Below are positions 28,174 through 38,020 of a stretch of DNA of 64,000 nt, one piece after another (the stretch's first letter is position 1; every line of letters begins with the position of its first letter). Made by a program: the position numbers and the translations under genes. Location of the stretch: positions 496,001-560,000 of the forward strand of contig NZ_MJUX01000002.1 in NCBI RefSeq assembly GCF_001927245.1, written 5' to 3'. Source of the DNA: Acuticoccus yangtzensis (GTDB lineage Bacteria > Pseudomonadota > Alphaproteobacteria > Rhizobiales > Amorphaceae). The notes under the pieces are model-generated. The model was not told where the DNA came from, did not search any database, and was given only the letters and a program-made list of their open reading frames with translations.

Positions 28174-29345
28174 GATGCTGTCCCGTCATCCGCTCCGGCG
28201 GCATCCGAAGGGGCCTCGCTCGCCTCGCCCCCGGCGCTCTGGCCTCCACGGGGGGCGCCGTGGCCGGCCGACCGGTGCGCAGGTGCCCGCTCGGCCAGCG
28301 GCCCTGTGCCGCCGCGCGCGCCCGGAATGATGCCCTTCGGCAGAAACAGCGTCATCACCGCCGGAGCCTTCACCCGTCCCGCGATCTCGCCCGCCTCGGC
28401 GCCTGTGCCGATGAAGAGGTCACCCCGCGCCGGGCCGATGATCGCCGACCCCGCATCCTCGGCCATGACCACGCCGGCGAAATCGCCCGTCGGGAGCCTC
28501 GTCTGAAGATGGATCGGCGTGCCGAGGCCGATGAAGGCCCGATCGACCGCCAGACTGCGCATCGGCACCAGCGGCACGCCTCCGGCCGCCGCCGGTCCGA
28601 GGGCGGGATCGCCCATCGGCCGCTCGCGGAAGAAGACGTAGGAGCGGTTGGCGTTCAGAATCTCGGGCACGATCCCTGGCCGCGCGGCGAGCACCGCGCG
28701 GATCGACTGCATCGTCGCGCCGCCCTCCGGCAAGAGCCCGCGGTCGATCATCACGCGCCCGATCGCCGTATAGGAATGGCCCGTCTTGCCGTGATAGCCG
28801 ATGCGCATCGCGCCGCCGTCGGTGAACCTCAGCCGCGCCGAGCCCTGCACCTGGGCAAAGAATGCGTCCACCGGGTCGGCGACGAGGGCGAGCTCCAGCC
28901 CCATCGCGTCCAGCGCTCCGCCGCCGATCGCCTCACGGTCCGGATAAGGCTCGACGCCCCCCGCCACCGCCCTCCCCCATGTGCCGTCGCCCGGCAGGTC
29001 GGCCTGCGGAGGCACCCGAACGAGGTCCGGCGGCCGGCGAAGAAGCGGGGTTTGAAACGGCCCGGTGCGGGTGCGCGATGCGTCGATCACCGGCTCATAA
29101 TAGGCCGTGACGAAACCGGGTTCAGCAACCCGCCAGGCATCGAAGGTGTCCACCACGATGGCGTTGGCGCTGCGGCCGCGCGGGACCAGCGCTTCGGCGA
29201 TCGCACACAGCCACGCGGCCTGTGCGGGCCGCGCGGCGATGGCCGGATCGAGATGGCGGGCAACCCCGGTGAGAAGGGCCTCTGCCTCGCGCTCACACCA
29301 GCCGGGAAGGCCGGCGATCGGGGTTTGAACCGCCGGGCCGTTCAT
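28170..29345 (-). CDS. mltA: Membrane-bound lytic murein transglycosylase A family protein
   Basis: Cleaves peptidoglycan glycan strands to 1,6-anhydro-muropeptides. The protein has 391 residues. The MltA domain includes FVTAYYEPVIDASRTRTGPF, and the C-terminal 3D domain carries aspartates D297 and D309 in AEDAGSAIIGPARGDLFIGTG. Unlike E. coli MltA, no signal peptide or lipobox is visible at the N-terminus, so export is unclear. Its C-terminal 50 residues are Gly/Ala/Ser-rich and probably disordered. It lies 15 bp after timA. Confidence 0.93.
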   Translation of the reverse strand: MNGPAVQTPIAGLPGWCEREAEALLTGVARHLDPAIAARPAQAAWLCAIAEALVPRGRSANAIVVDTFDAWRVAEPGFVTAYYEPVIDASRTRTGPFQTPLLRRPPDLVRVPPQADLPGDGTWGRAVAGGVEPYPDREAIGGGALDAMGLELALVADPVDAFFAQVQGSARLRFTDGGAMRIGYHGKTGHSYTAIGRVMIDRGLLPEGGATMQSIRAVLAARPGIVPEILNANRSYVFFRERPMGDPALGPAAAGGVPLVPMRSLAVDRAFIGLGTPIHLQTRLPTGDFAGVVMAEDAGSAIIGPARGDLFIGTGAEAGEIAGRVKAPAVMTLFLPKGIIPGARGGTGPLAERAPAHRSAGHGAPRGGQSAGGEASEAPSDAAGADDGTAS

Positions 29346-29360
29346 TCGCTGTGCCGTCCG

Positions 29361-30071
29361 TCAGGCGGATTCGGTGGCGACCAGGGTCCAGTTCGGGTTG
29401 GGCGAGTCCACCTGGCGCTCGAACGTCCACACGTCCACAACGTCGGTCACCTTGTTGGGGTCACCGTCGATCAGAGTGCCGTCGCGGTCGTAGGTGGCGG
29501 TGATCATCTGGCTGTCGATCCGCGCGGTGACGCGGGCGATCTTGCCCTTCAGCGACGCATCGGTGATGGCCATCTTGTCGATCCCGATGAGGGTGGTCGA
29601 CATCGTCTGCCCCTTCGCCTCGCGATCGGCGATCGCCGCGGAGAAGCCTTCCATCACCTCTTCGGACAGGAGCGGGCGCAGATTGTCGCGCTCGCCGGCG
29701 GCGAAGGCGGTAACGATCATCTCGTACGCCATCTGCGCGCCGTTGAGGAACGGCTTCGGCTCGAACGAGGGGTCGGCGACGATGATGTCGCGCAGCGCAT
29801 TGTAGACCGGGGTGTCCTTGGTCGCGATCGTCTTCAGCCGCTCTTCGACGACGCTGGGCTCGGGCGACGCGGTGTCCTGACCGGACGGCTGGCGCGGAAG
29901 GGCGACCACATTATCGTTGCCGCGGGATTCTCCGCTGCTGCGGGCGGTGTAGCGGTCCATCGGCGGACGCTCGTTCCCTGTCCTGCGGCCCAGCACGCTA
30001 CGGAGCCGCAGAAAAATCGCCACAGCCAGCGCGAGGATCATCAAATTGTAGATGTCGAAGAATTCACTCAT
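29361..30071 (-). CDS. Tim44/TimA family putative adaptor protein
   Basis: A 236-residue protein with an N-terminal membrane segment (FFDIYNLMILALAVAIFLRL, residues 3-22), a polar linker and a C-terminal Tim44-like domain (FLNGAQMAYEMIVTAFAAGE through VVDVWTFERQVDSPNPNWTLVAT). It is related to the mitochondrial Tim44 C-terminal domain. Its bacterial role is inferred to be membrane-protein assembly. The ATG at 30071 gives the conserved MSEFFDIYN start; the 25 upstream codons of the open frame do not fit. It is divergent from fxsA. Confidence 0.92.
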   Translation of the reverse strand: MSEFFDIYNLMILALAVAIFLRLRSVLGRRTGNERPPMDRYTARSSGESRGNDNVVALPRQPSGQDTASPEPSVVEERLKTIATKDTPVYNALRDIIVADPSFEPKPFLNGAQMAYEMIVTAFAAGERDNLRPLLSEEVMEGFSAAIADREAKGQTMSTTLIGIDKMAITDASLKGKIARVTARIDSQMITATYDRDGTLIDGDPNKVTDVVDVWTFERQVDSPNPNWTLVATESA

Positions 30072-30291
30072 CCACTGGTAACCTGTCAGCCCGTGTCCTG
30101 AGCCCTGCCGCGGCGCGCACCGCGTTTCGCCCTCAACACCACACATAAGACGCCGCGAAGCGTCGTACAGGTGTCGAATGCAGCACGGCGTGCGGCGGAC
30201 CGTATCGGACTGCGCGGGGCGGGTCTACGCCCAACGGTCGAAAAGGCCGGCGGCGCTTCCCATATTGCGCCGAGTGCAAAGGGAAAATGTC

Positions 30292-30879
30292 GTGATCCGC
30301 TCCATCCTCTTCGTCTTGCTCCTGATCGTGCCGATCGCCGAAATCGCCGTGTGTCTCACGGTCGGCAGCGCGATCGGCGTGCTGCCGACGCTTCTCATCA
30401 TCATCGCGACGGCGGTCCTCGGCGCGGCCTTGTTGAAGCGGCAGGGAGTCGCCGCGTTCGCCCGCCTTCAGTCGGACATGAAGGAGGGGCGCGTGCCGGC
30501 TGCGGCAATCGGTCAGGCCATCACGGTGGGCATCGCCGGGGTGCTGCTCCTCACGCCGGGCTTCATCACCGATGCGGTCGGCTTTCTCCTCTTCATTCCC
30601 AAGGTGCGCGCGTGGCTGTGGCAGCAGATTTCCGGCTCCGTAAAGGTCTACGACGCCAGCGGCCGCACCGGGTCCAGCCCGTTCGGTGGCGGGTCCGGCA
30701 GCTTCGGGGGCTCCCCGTTCGGCGGATCGCAGGGGGCGCGGCCGCGCCCCGGCAATCCGCGCGTGATCGACCTGGAGGCCGAAGAGGTGCGACAGGGGCC
30801 CGGCAGCGGCTCGTCCGGCACCGATCCCTCGTCCGACCCCGATCCCTCGACACCGTGGCGGCAGGGTCCGCGCGACTGA
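30292..30879 (+). CDS. fxsA: FxsA family membrane protein
   Basis: Inner-membrane protein with two to three membrane segments (IRSILFVLLLIVPIAEIAVC, VLPTLLIIIATAVLGAALL, AVGFLLFIPKVRAWL) and the family motif GVLLLTPGFITDAVG. The GTG at 30292 is chosen for the AAAGGGAA upstream and because the open frame before it is Arg-rich and not membrane-like. The protein has 195 residues, and the last 75 form a Gly/Ser/Pro-rich low-complexity tail. In E. coli FxsA limits phage exclusion. It is neighbour to secB, as in relatives. Confidence 0.9.
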   Translation: MIRSILFVLLLIVPIAEIAVCLTVGSAIGVLPTLLIIIATAVLGAALLKRQGVAAFARLQSDMKEGRVPAAAIGQAITVGIAGVLLLTPGFITDAVGFLLFIPKVRAWLWQQISGSVKVYDASGRTGSSPFGGGSGSFGGSPFGGSQGARPRPGNPRVIDLEAEEVRQGPGSGSSGTDPSSDPDPSTPWRQGPRD

Positions 30880-30952
30880 ACGGCGGCGGTCTGACCGCCC
30901 TGCCGGGCATGGGCCGACGGTTGGGGCTGCCCCCGTGGGACGAAAGGCCCTA

Positions 30953-30996
30953 GGATTGTGGGCGCCAAAGTGTTAGCCCCGCGCCCAATCCTTTTT
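30953..30996 (+). terminator. Hairpin with T-tract directly before secB: terminator or leader attenuator
   Basis: GGATT-gt-GGGCGC pairs with GCGCCC-AATCC across a 15-nt loop and is followed by five T. It lies 20 nt before the secB ATG, so it either ends fxsA transcripts while the secB promoter overlaps it, or it acts inside the secB leader. Confidence 0.7.
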
Positions 30997-31015
30997 GTTC
31001 ACCAACGGACTCACC

Positions 31016-31504
31016 ATGACCGACGCCACGATGGGCGCCCCCGAAGGCCAGGCTCAGCCCTCGGTTCGCGTTCTCGCCCAGTACGTTAAAGATCTCTCTT
31101 TCGAAAATCCGCGGGCTCCGCTGTCGCTTCAGACGAACAACACGACCCCCGCCATCAATATTGGCGTCAACGTCGGCGCGCGGAACCTGTCGGAAACCGA
31201 CTTCGAGGTGACGCTGTCGCTGGAATGCACCGCGGGCAAGGATGACGAGATCGCCTTCCAGGCCGAGCTCGCCTATGCGGGCGTGATCCGCGTCGGCGGT
31301 ATGAAGCCGGAGCATGTGCAGCCGTTCCTGCTGATCGAAGGGCCGCGCCTTCTCTTCCCGTTTGCGCGTCAGATCATCGCCGACGCGGTGCGCAACGGCG
31401 GCTTCCCGCCGCTGATGATCGACCCGATCGACTTCGTGGCGCTCTACCGCAAGAACCTCGAGCGTGCGCAGTCCGCGCAGCAGCAGGCCCCGAAGGCCAA
31501 CTGA
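31016..31504 (+). CDS. secB: Protein-export chaperone SecB
   Basis: Tetrameric cytosolic chaperone that holds preproteins unfolded and hands them to SecA. The protein has 162 residues. The conserved core is [55 protein letters not shown] (in parts) and [12 protein letters not shown]. The start MTDATMG is typical. The ribosome site is weak (ACGGA). A strong hairpin with a T-tract sits in its leader. Confidence 0.97.
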   Translation: MTDATMGAPEGQAQPSVRVLAQYVKDLSFENPRAPLSLQTNNTTPAINIGVNVGARNLSETDFEVTLSLECTAGKDDEIAFQAELAYAGVIRVGGMKPEHVQPFLLIEGPRLLFPFARQIIADAVRNGGFPPLMIDPIDFVALYRKNLERAQSAQQQAPKAN

Positions 31505-31522
31505 TCCGCTCCGGCGGTCGCC

Positions 31523-32242
31523 TTATTCGGCGGCGATCGCCGGGCGTTCCTCCGCGGGCTGCGGCATCACCTTGGCCCAGACGGAGTCCTTGAACGTCGC
31601 CATGAAGGCGGCGTGGGCGGCGCGCTCCGCCTCCGTCAGCCGCGGCGCCAGCGGCACGGGGCGCGGCTTGTGGCGCAGCGGGCCGGCCGCTCTGTCGCCC
31701 CCCGAACCGGCACCGCCCAGCACCAGCGTCGCCTGGCGCCCGCCGGTCAACTCCAGATAGACTTCCGCCAGAAGCTCAGCGTCGAGCAGGGCGCCGTGCT
31801 TGGTGCGGCGCGAGGAATCGACGCCGTAACGCGCGCACAAGGCGTCCAGCGAGTTGGCGCCGCCGTGCTTGCGGCGGGCAATGGACAAGGTGTCCACCAC
31901 CTGATGCGGCGGGATCGCCTCCTTGCCGCAGCGCTTCAGCTCGTGATTCAGAAAGTTGACGTCGAATGAGGCGTTGTGGGCGACGAGGTTGGCGTCCCCC
32001 AGGAAGGCCACGAAATCGTCCACCACCTGCGCGAAGACCGGCTTGTCGGCCAGGAAGTCGGCCGAGATGCCGTGGACGCGGAAGGCTTCCTCCGGCATGT
32101 CCCGCTCGGGATTGATGTAGACGTGGAAGACGTTGCCGGTCGGAATCGCGTTCAGCACCTCGACGGCGCCGATCTCGACCACGCGGTCGCCGGTTGCCGG
32201 GTCGAGGCCGGTGGTTTCGGTGTCGAGCACGATTTCGCGCAA
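31523..32242 (-). CDS. dnaQ: DNA polymerase III epsilon subunit (proofreading exonuclease)
   Basis: 3'-5' exonuclease of the replicative polymerase. The DEDDh residues are visible: D7 and E9 (VLDTETTG), D94 (HNASFDVNF), H149 and D154 (KHGALLDAE). The C-terminal segment ends EERPAIAAE; the clamp/alpha-binding region is Pro/Gly-rich. A TTG start at 32242 is chosen: GGGAGG lies 6 nt upstream and translation then begins MREIVLDTETTG, as in relatives. The protein has 239 residues. It is in line with coaE and aroE. Confidence 0.96.
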   Translation of the reverse strand: MREIVLDTETTGLDPATGDRVVEIGAVEVLNAIPTGNVFHVYINPERDMPEEAFRVHGISADFLADKPVFAQVVDDFVAFLGDANLVAHNASFDVNFLNHELKRCGKEAIPPHQVVDTLSIARRKHGGANSLDALCARYGVDSSRRTKHGALLDAELLAEVYLELTGGRQATLVLGGAGSGGDRAAGPLRHKPRPVPLAPRLTEAERAAHAAFMATFKDSVWAKVMPQPAEERPAIAAE

Positions 32243-32339
32243 GGCTGGCCTCCCTGCCAAGGCGGCGATCAGAAACTTCGCCGCCTGGAACCCGCCGACA
32301 GTGCCACAGGGCGGGGCCGATTTCACCCGCAGCGGGCGG

Positions 32340-32933
32340 TTAAGCGAGAGCCATCAACGCTTTGCGAACCGCGCCGACCTGCCGCGCCGCATCCTCGACG
32401 CTCGTCCCGGTGTCGATGACGAAGTGGGCTCCCGCGCGTTTCTCCGCGTCCGGCAACTGCTTGGCGAGGATGGCGGCAAAGGTCTCCTCCGTCATATCCG
32501 GCCGCGCCAGCACGCGCGCGCGCTGCACGTCGGCCGGCGCGCTGACGACGACCACCGCGCCGACATCGCGGTTGCGCCCTGTCTCGAACAGCAGTGGCAC
32601 GTCGAGGATGGCGAGGCGCGCCCTCGCCTCCCGCGCGGCGGCGAGGAAGGCCTCCTGGTCGGCGCGCACCAGCGGGTGAACGATCGCCTCCAGCCGCGCC
32701 ATCGCCTCGGGTTTGCCGAGAACATGGCCGCGCAGCCGCATGCGGTCGACGGCGCCATCCACGACGACGCCGGGAAAGGCGGCACCGACAGGCTCCACCG
32801 CCGCGCCGCCCGCCGCATAGAGCCGGTGGACCGCCGCGTCGGAATCGTAGACCGGGTCGCCCGCCGCCTTGAACAGGGCCGCCGTGGTGGACTTGCCCAT
32901 GCCGATGGAGCCGGTCAGGCCGACGATGATCAT
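32340..32933 (-). CDS. coaE: Dephospho-CoA kinase
   Basis: Final step of coenzyme A synthesis: phosphorylates the 3'-hydroxyl of dephospho-CoA. The protein has 197 residues. The P-loop is [12 protein letters not shown] (5-16). [14 protein letters not shown] and [16 protein letters not shown] are the CoA-binding and lid motifs. The ATG at 32933 gives the normal start MIIVGLTGS. It lies 13 bp after aroE. Confidence 0.96.
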   Translation of the reverse strand: MIIVGLTGSIGMGKSTTAALFKAAGDPVYDSDAAVHRLYAAGGAAVEPVGAAFPGVVVDGAVDRMRLRGHVLGKPEAMARLEAIVHPLVRADQEAFLAAAREARARLAILDVPLLFETGRNRDVGAVVVVSAPADVQRARVLARPDMTEETFAAILAKQLPDAEKRAGAHFVIDTGTSVEDAARQVGAVRKALMALA

Positions 32934-32946
32934 CGCCGCGCTCCCG

Positions 32947-33756
32947 TCATAATGTGGCGACCACCTTGGCGCGCAGGGCGGCATCCACCTCCGGACGGAA
33001 GCCGAACCACTTCTCGAACCCCACCGTCGCCTGGTGGATCAGCATGCCGAGCCCGTCGACCGTGGTGAGGCCCCGCGCGGCGGCCGCCTCCAGAAGCGGC
33101 GTTCGCAGCGGGTTGTAGACGATGTCCGCCACCACCGCACCCGCAGGCAGCGGGGCGAGGTCGACCTTGAGCGGCTCGTGCCCGTCCATCCCGAGCGAGG
33201 TGGTGTTGACGAGGAGGTCCGCCTCGCCCAGCAGCGCCGGGATGTCGTCCCACGCCATCGCCCGCGCGCCGACCTTCGCGGCCAGAAGCTCCGCCCGCTG
33301 CTGGCGCCGGTTGACGATGACGAGGTCCAGCCCCGCGTCGATCAACGCATCGCACACCGCGACCGAGGCGCCGCCCGCGCCGAGCACCAGGCCGCGCTTG
33401 GCGCTGCGCCAGTCCGGCGCCTGCTCGTCGAGGCTGGCGATGAACCCGGCACCGTCGCTGGACGTGCCGGCCAACGCGCCATCCTCCATCCACACCGTGT
33501 TGATGGAGTTGAGCCGCGCCCCGACGGGGTCCAGCCGCACATGCCCCGCCGCCGCGATCTTGTGCGGCACGGTGACGTTGACGCCGGTCAGCCCCATCGT
33601 CCCGAATTCGGCGAAGAAACGGTCCAGCTCCGCAGGGTGGACGGGCAGAAGCTCGTACCGGGCCTTTATGTCATACCGCTCGAACCAATGACCGAAGATC
33701 ATCGGCGAGCGCGAGTGGGCCACGGGAAATCCCACGAGTCCGACGCGCGTGACCAT
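32947..33756 (-). CDS. aroE: Shikimate dehydrogenase
   Basis: NADPH-dependent reduction of 3-dehydroshikimate. The protein has 269 residues. The catalytic K66 (VNVTVPHK) and D101 (SSDGAGF) are present, the NADP loop is LGAGGAS (125-131), and the shikimate site is AHSRSP. Its start shares one base with the stop of the upstream dikinase-regulator gene. In several Rhizobiales a maf gene lies between these two; it is absent here. Confidence 0.96.
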   Translation of the reverse strand: MVTRVGLVGFPVAHSRSPMIFGHWFERYDIKARYELLPVHPAELDRFFAEFGTMGLTGVNVTVPHKIAAAGHVRLDPVGARLNSINTVWMEDGALAGTSSDGAGFIASLDEQAPDWRSAKRGLVLGAGGASVAVCDALIDAGLDLVIVNRRQQRAELLAAKVGARAMAWDDIPALLGEADLLVNTTSLGMDGHEPLKVDLAPLPAGAVVADIVYNPLRTPLLEAAAARGLTTVDGLGMLIHQATVGFEKWFGFRPEVDAALRAKVVATL

Positions 33757-34607
33757 CAGAAGTCTTCCGCCAGGCCGCCCGAACCGTAGCGCCGGTCCGA
33801 CAGCAGCGCGACGATCGCCGCCGCGGTTTCCTCGATCGACCGGCGCGTGACGTCGATCAGCGGCCAGCCGTTCTCCGCGCAGAGCTTGCGCGCATAGGTC
33901 ACCTCCTTCGCCACCGCCTGACGATTGACGTAGGTGGAGCCCTTGCGCTCGGCGTTCATGGAAATGAGCCGGTTTTCGCGCAAGGCGACGATTCGCTCAG
34001 GGCTCGCCGTCAGCCCGACCACCAGCGCCCGGCGCGCATCGAACAGGTTCGGCGGCAACGGCAAGTCCGTCACGATGGGAAGGTTGGTCGCCCTCACCCC
34101 GCGGTGCGCCAGATAGATGGACGTCGGCGTCTTCGACGTGCGCGACACGCCGATCAGCACCACGTCCGCCTCGTCGATATCGTCCGGCAGCGCACCGTCA
34201 TCGTGGCGCATGGCGAAGTTCAGCGCCTCGATCCGGCGGAAATAGCTCGCGTCCAGCTCGTGCTGCGCGCCGATGCGCGACGCCTTCTGCACGTTGAGGT
34301 AGGTCTGAAACACCGCGACCAGCGGGTCGAGAACGTCGATGCAGGGAAGGCCGAGCTCGTTACAGGTCGCCTGCAGCCGGGTCAAAATGTCCGGGTCCAC
34401 CAGCGTGAACATGACGATGCCGGGGGCGTCCTCGATCTCGGCCAGAACGCGGTCGAGCTGCCGATCGGAGCGCACCAGCGGGTAGACGTGCTCGATCGCC
34501 TCCACATCCTCATAACGCGCGACGGCCGCCCGCGAGGCCGTCATCAGGGTCTCGCCGGTGGAGTCCGACACGAGATGTACGTGGACAAACGTGCGTTTTC
34601 GGTTCAC
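33756..34607 (-). CDS. Pyruvate phosphate dikinase / PEP synthase regulatory protein (bifunctional kinase-pyrophosphorylase)
   Basis: DUF299-family protein that switches a dikinase by ADP-dependent phosphorylation and phosphate-dependent dephosphorylation of a threonine. The protein has 283 residues. Motifs are HLVSDSTGETL at the N-terminus, the P-loop-like GVSRTSKTPTSIYLA (about 153-167) and GLTASPERIVALRENRL. It is transcribed leftward from the noncoding segment shared with hemE, which is the classic arrangement at alphaproteobacterial origins. The target dikinase is not in the window. Confidence 0.94.
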   Translation of the reverse strand: MNRKRTFVHVHLVSDSTGETLMTASRAAVARYEDVEAIEHVYPLVRSDRQLDRVLAEIEDAPGIVMFTLVDPDILTRLQATCNELGLPCIDVLDPLVAVFQTYLNVQKASRIGAQHELDASYFRRIEALNFAMRHDDGALPDDIDEADVVLIGVSRTSKTPTSIYLAHRGVRATNLPIVTDLPLPPNLFDARRALVVGLTASPERIVALRENRLISMNAERKGSTYVNRQAVAKEVTYARKLCAENGWPLIDVTRRSIEETAAAIVALLSDRRYGSGGLAEDF

Positions 34608-35004
34608 GGACGCCTTCGCAACTTGAGGATCACTGTGGAGAACGTCGTGACCGGAGAGGCGCGCCAGCGCAAGCCTGTGGATTCACCTCTTGTTAATCCA
34701 CTGCTGCATCCCCGGCACTCGATCGGTGGACAGGCGTGTGAGCGAAAGAGAGCGGCGCGTCCGGCGATTGCGCCTTTGCCTCGGCCTTCCACAACCCCTC
34801 GCCCTGAAATTACCGCATCGCCGATGAGGCGCCGTGCGGTGTCCAGCACGAAATCGAAGGCGTTGATCCAATGTGTGAACAGTGGCTTTGCGGCAACGCG
34901 GCGCGTCGCCCCCAGGCTCTCAATAGCGTGAATGAACCGGTGATCCCCGCGATTCGGCGGCCATCAGAATCATCAGATCTTCTTAAATAAAGATTGATAG
35001 ATTG
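34608..35004. other. Candidate chromosomal replication origin (oriC)
   Basis: A 397-bp noncoding segment between the divergent dikinase-regulator gene and hemE, a known oriC location in Caulobacter and Rhizobiales. It holds several degenerate DnaA-like boxes (TGTGGAGAA at 34635, TGTGGATTC at 34676, TAATCCACT near 34694, TGATCCAAT near 34864, TGATCCCCG near 34941). There are three GANTC methylation sites (34680, 34951, 34967). An AT-rich tract runs from about 34965 to 35010 and contains TTAA-N7-TTGA (34983-34997), one base off the CtrA consensus. No box is perfect. The call also rests on gene order and on parAB/parS nearby. Confidence 0.7.
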
Positions 35005-36045
35005 ATGAACGGTAAACGAGACGGCATACAGATGCTCGTGCAAGCCTTGCGTGGCGAAAGGGTCACGCCGGCTCCGGTGTGGTTCATGCGCCAAGCCGGG
35101 CGCTACCTCCCCGAATATCGCGAGCTTCGCACCAAAGCCGCGTCCTTCCTCGAATTCTGCTACACGCCGGACCTCGCCGTCGAAGCCACGCTGCAGCCGA
35201 TGCGCCGTTACGCCTTCGACGCCTCCATCGTGTTCTCGGACATCCTCGTCGTGCCCGACGCGCTCGGTCAGAAGACATGGTTTGTCACCGGCGAGGGTCC
35301 AAGGCTGGAGCCGATCACGAACGCGAGCGCGCTTTCGCTGAAGGGCTTCGACGCGCACCTTTCGCCGGTCTACGAGACCATTGCGCGGCTACGCGCAGAA
35401 TTGCCGGCGGAGAAAGCGCTGCTGGGCTTCTGCGGCGCGCCGTGGACGCTGGCGACCTACATGATCGCCGGCAAAGGCGGCGGCGACCAGTTCGCGGCCC
35501 GCAAGGCGATGGCGGCCGACCCTGAAGCCTTCCGCGGCATCATCGACATGCTGGTCGAGGCCTGCTCGCGCCATCTGGTCGCCCAGGTCCGCGCCGGTGC
35601 CGACGCGCTGCAGATCTTCGACTCCTGGGCGAGCGCGCTCGACGAGGAGGGTTTCCACGAATGGTCCATCCGGCCCATCGGGGATATCGTGAAGAAGGTC
35701 CGCGCGGAGGTGGATGTGCCGATCATCGGCTTCCCCCGCGGCGCCGGGGCGGGCTACCAATCCTTCGTCGATGAAACGGGGGTGGATGGCGTGTCGATCG
35801 ACTGGTCGGTGCCGATGGACTTTGCGCGCAACCTGCAGGGCCGCGGCGTCTGCGTTCAGGGCAATCTCGACCCCGCCCGGCTGGTGGCGGGCGGTCCGCA
35901 GCTCGACGCCGCCGTCGACCGGATCTGCGACGCGCTGAAGGACGGGCCATTCATCTTCAACCTCGGCCACGGCATCTCGCTCGAGACGCCGCCGGAGCAC
36001 GTCGCGCAGGTGATCGCCCGCGTCAAAGAAAGGACTGCCGCATGA
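35005..36045 (+). CDS. hemE: Uroporphyrinogen decarboxylase
   Basis: Converts uroporphyrinogen III to coproporphyrinogen III. The protein has 346 residues. FMRQAGRYLPEYRELR (about 27-42) carries the substrate-binding arginines, and DILVVPDALG, GFCGAPWTLATYMIAG and GNLDPARLVAGG are family blocks. A TTG lies directly before the ATG; the ATG is used. There is no clear ribosome site, and the start is embedded in the AT-rich edge of the putative origin. It overlaps hemJ by 4 nt. Confidence 0.97.
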   Translation: MNGKRDGIQMLVQALRGERVTPAPVWFMRQAGRYLPEYRELRTKAASFLEFCYTPDLAVEATLQPMRRYAFDASIVFSDILVVPDALGQKTWFVTGEGPRLEPITNASALSLKGFDAHLSPVYETIARLRAELPAEKALLGFCGAPWTLATYMIAGKGGGDQFAARKAMAADPEAFRGIIDMLVEACSRHLVAQVRAGADALQIFDSWASALDEEGFHEWSIRPIGDIVKKVRAEVDVPIIGFPRGAGAGYQSFVDETGVDGVSIDWSVPMDFARNLQGRGVCVQGNLDPARLVAGGPQLDAAVDRICDALKDGPFIFNLGHGISLETPPEHVAQVIARVKERTAA

Positions 36046-36473
36046 CCGAGTATTATCATTGGATCAAGGCGGCGCACATCATCGCGGTCATCTGCTGGAT
36101 GGCGGCGCTTCTCTACCTGCCGCGGCTGATGGTCTATCACGTGTCCGCCGAAACGGGGTCGGTGCAGTCCGAAACCTTCAAGGTCATGGAACGGCGCTTG
36201 ATGCGCGGGATCGCCAACCCGTCGATGATCGCGACCTGGGTGTTCGGCCTGATGCTGGCCTACGTGCTCGACGCTTGGTCCATGGGCTGGTTCCACGCCA
36301 AGGTCGCGCTGGTGATCGCGATGACCGTGATCCACCACATGGCGGTGCGTTGGATGAAAGCCTTCCAGAAGGACGAGAACCGCCACTCGGCAAAATACTA
36401 CCGGATCGCCAACGAAGTGCCGGCCGTGTTGATGCTCGGCATCGTGATTTTGGTGGTCGTCAAGCCGTTCTGA
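36042..36473 (+). CDS. hemJ: Protoporphyrinogen oxidase HemJ
   Basis: Membrane heme-pathway enzyme that oxidises protoporphyrinogen IX, the usual alternative to HemG/HemY in alphaproteobacteria. The protein has 143 residues and four membrane segments. The conserved first-helix histidine is in WIKAAHIIAVICWMAALLYLPRL (in part), and RRLMRGIANPSMIATWVFG and YYRIANEVPAVLML are typical. It is coupled to hemE (ATGA overlap). Confidence 0.95.
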   Translation: MTEYYHWIKAAHIIAVICWMAALLYLPRLMVYHVSAETGSVQSETFKVMERRLMRGIANPSMIATWVFGLMLAYVLDAWSMGWFHAKVALVIAMTVIHHMAVRWMKAFQKDENRHSAKYYRIANEVPAVLMLGIVILVVVKPF

Positions 36474-36640
36474 GGGCGCAAACAGCATTTTTGTGGGGTG
36501 GCGCCCTTGCGAACGGGCCTGAGGGCCTGTAGATAGGACGCCATCCATCGGTCGTTGCACCAAGGGCGCGCGTTCCCACCTTCCGCGCCGCGCACGTCCG
36601 GAGGACACCCCTCCTCCCTTATCCGCCCACCTCCGCGGCG
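36474..36640 (+). promoter_or_regulatory. rho leader with C-rich, G-poor tract
   Basis: The 167-bp leader contains a GGGCGC/GCGCCC hairpin at its start. Just before the gene it has a cytosine-rich tract (about 36606-36633, CACCCCTCCTCCC and CCGCCCACCTCC) with few G. That composition suits a rut site for Rho acting on its own transcript, as known for rho autoregulation elsewhere. GGAGG near 36601 can pair with CCTCC downstream. Confidence 0.45.
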
Positions 36641-37927
<1,287 letters not shown>

Positions 37928-37977
37928 CACGCGGGGATTGCGCGCATCTTGAGGGCTGCGGCACTCGGATCCGGCAG

Positions 37978-38008
37978 AAGGCGGCGCTCCTCGAGCGTCG
38001 CCTTTTTT
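37978..38008 (+). terminator. Rho-independent terminator after rho
   Basis: AAGGCGGCGCT pairs with AGCGTCGCCTT across CCTCG, with one G-T wobble, and is followed by a T-tract. It lies between rho and the convergent thioredoxin-domain gene. Confidence 0.88.
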
Positions 38009-38020
38009 CGTGCCCTCCCC

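Noticed and set aside
36059-36532. 157-codon frame overlapping hemJ
   Set aside because: It is an out-of-frame shadow of hemJ. hemJ has membrane helices and family motifs.
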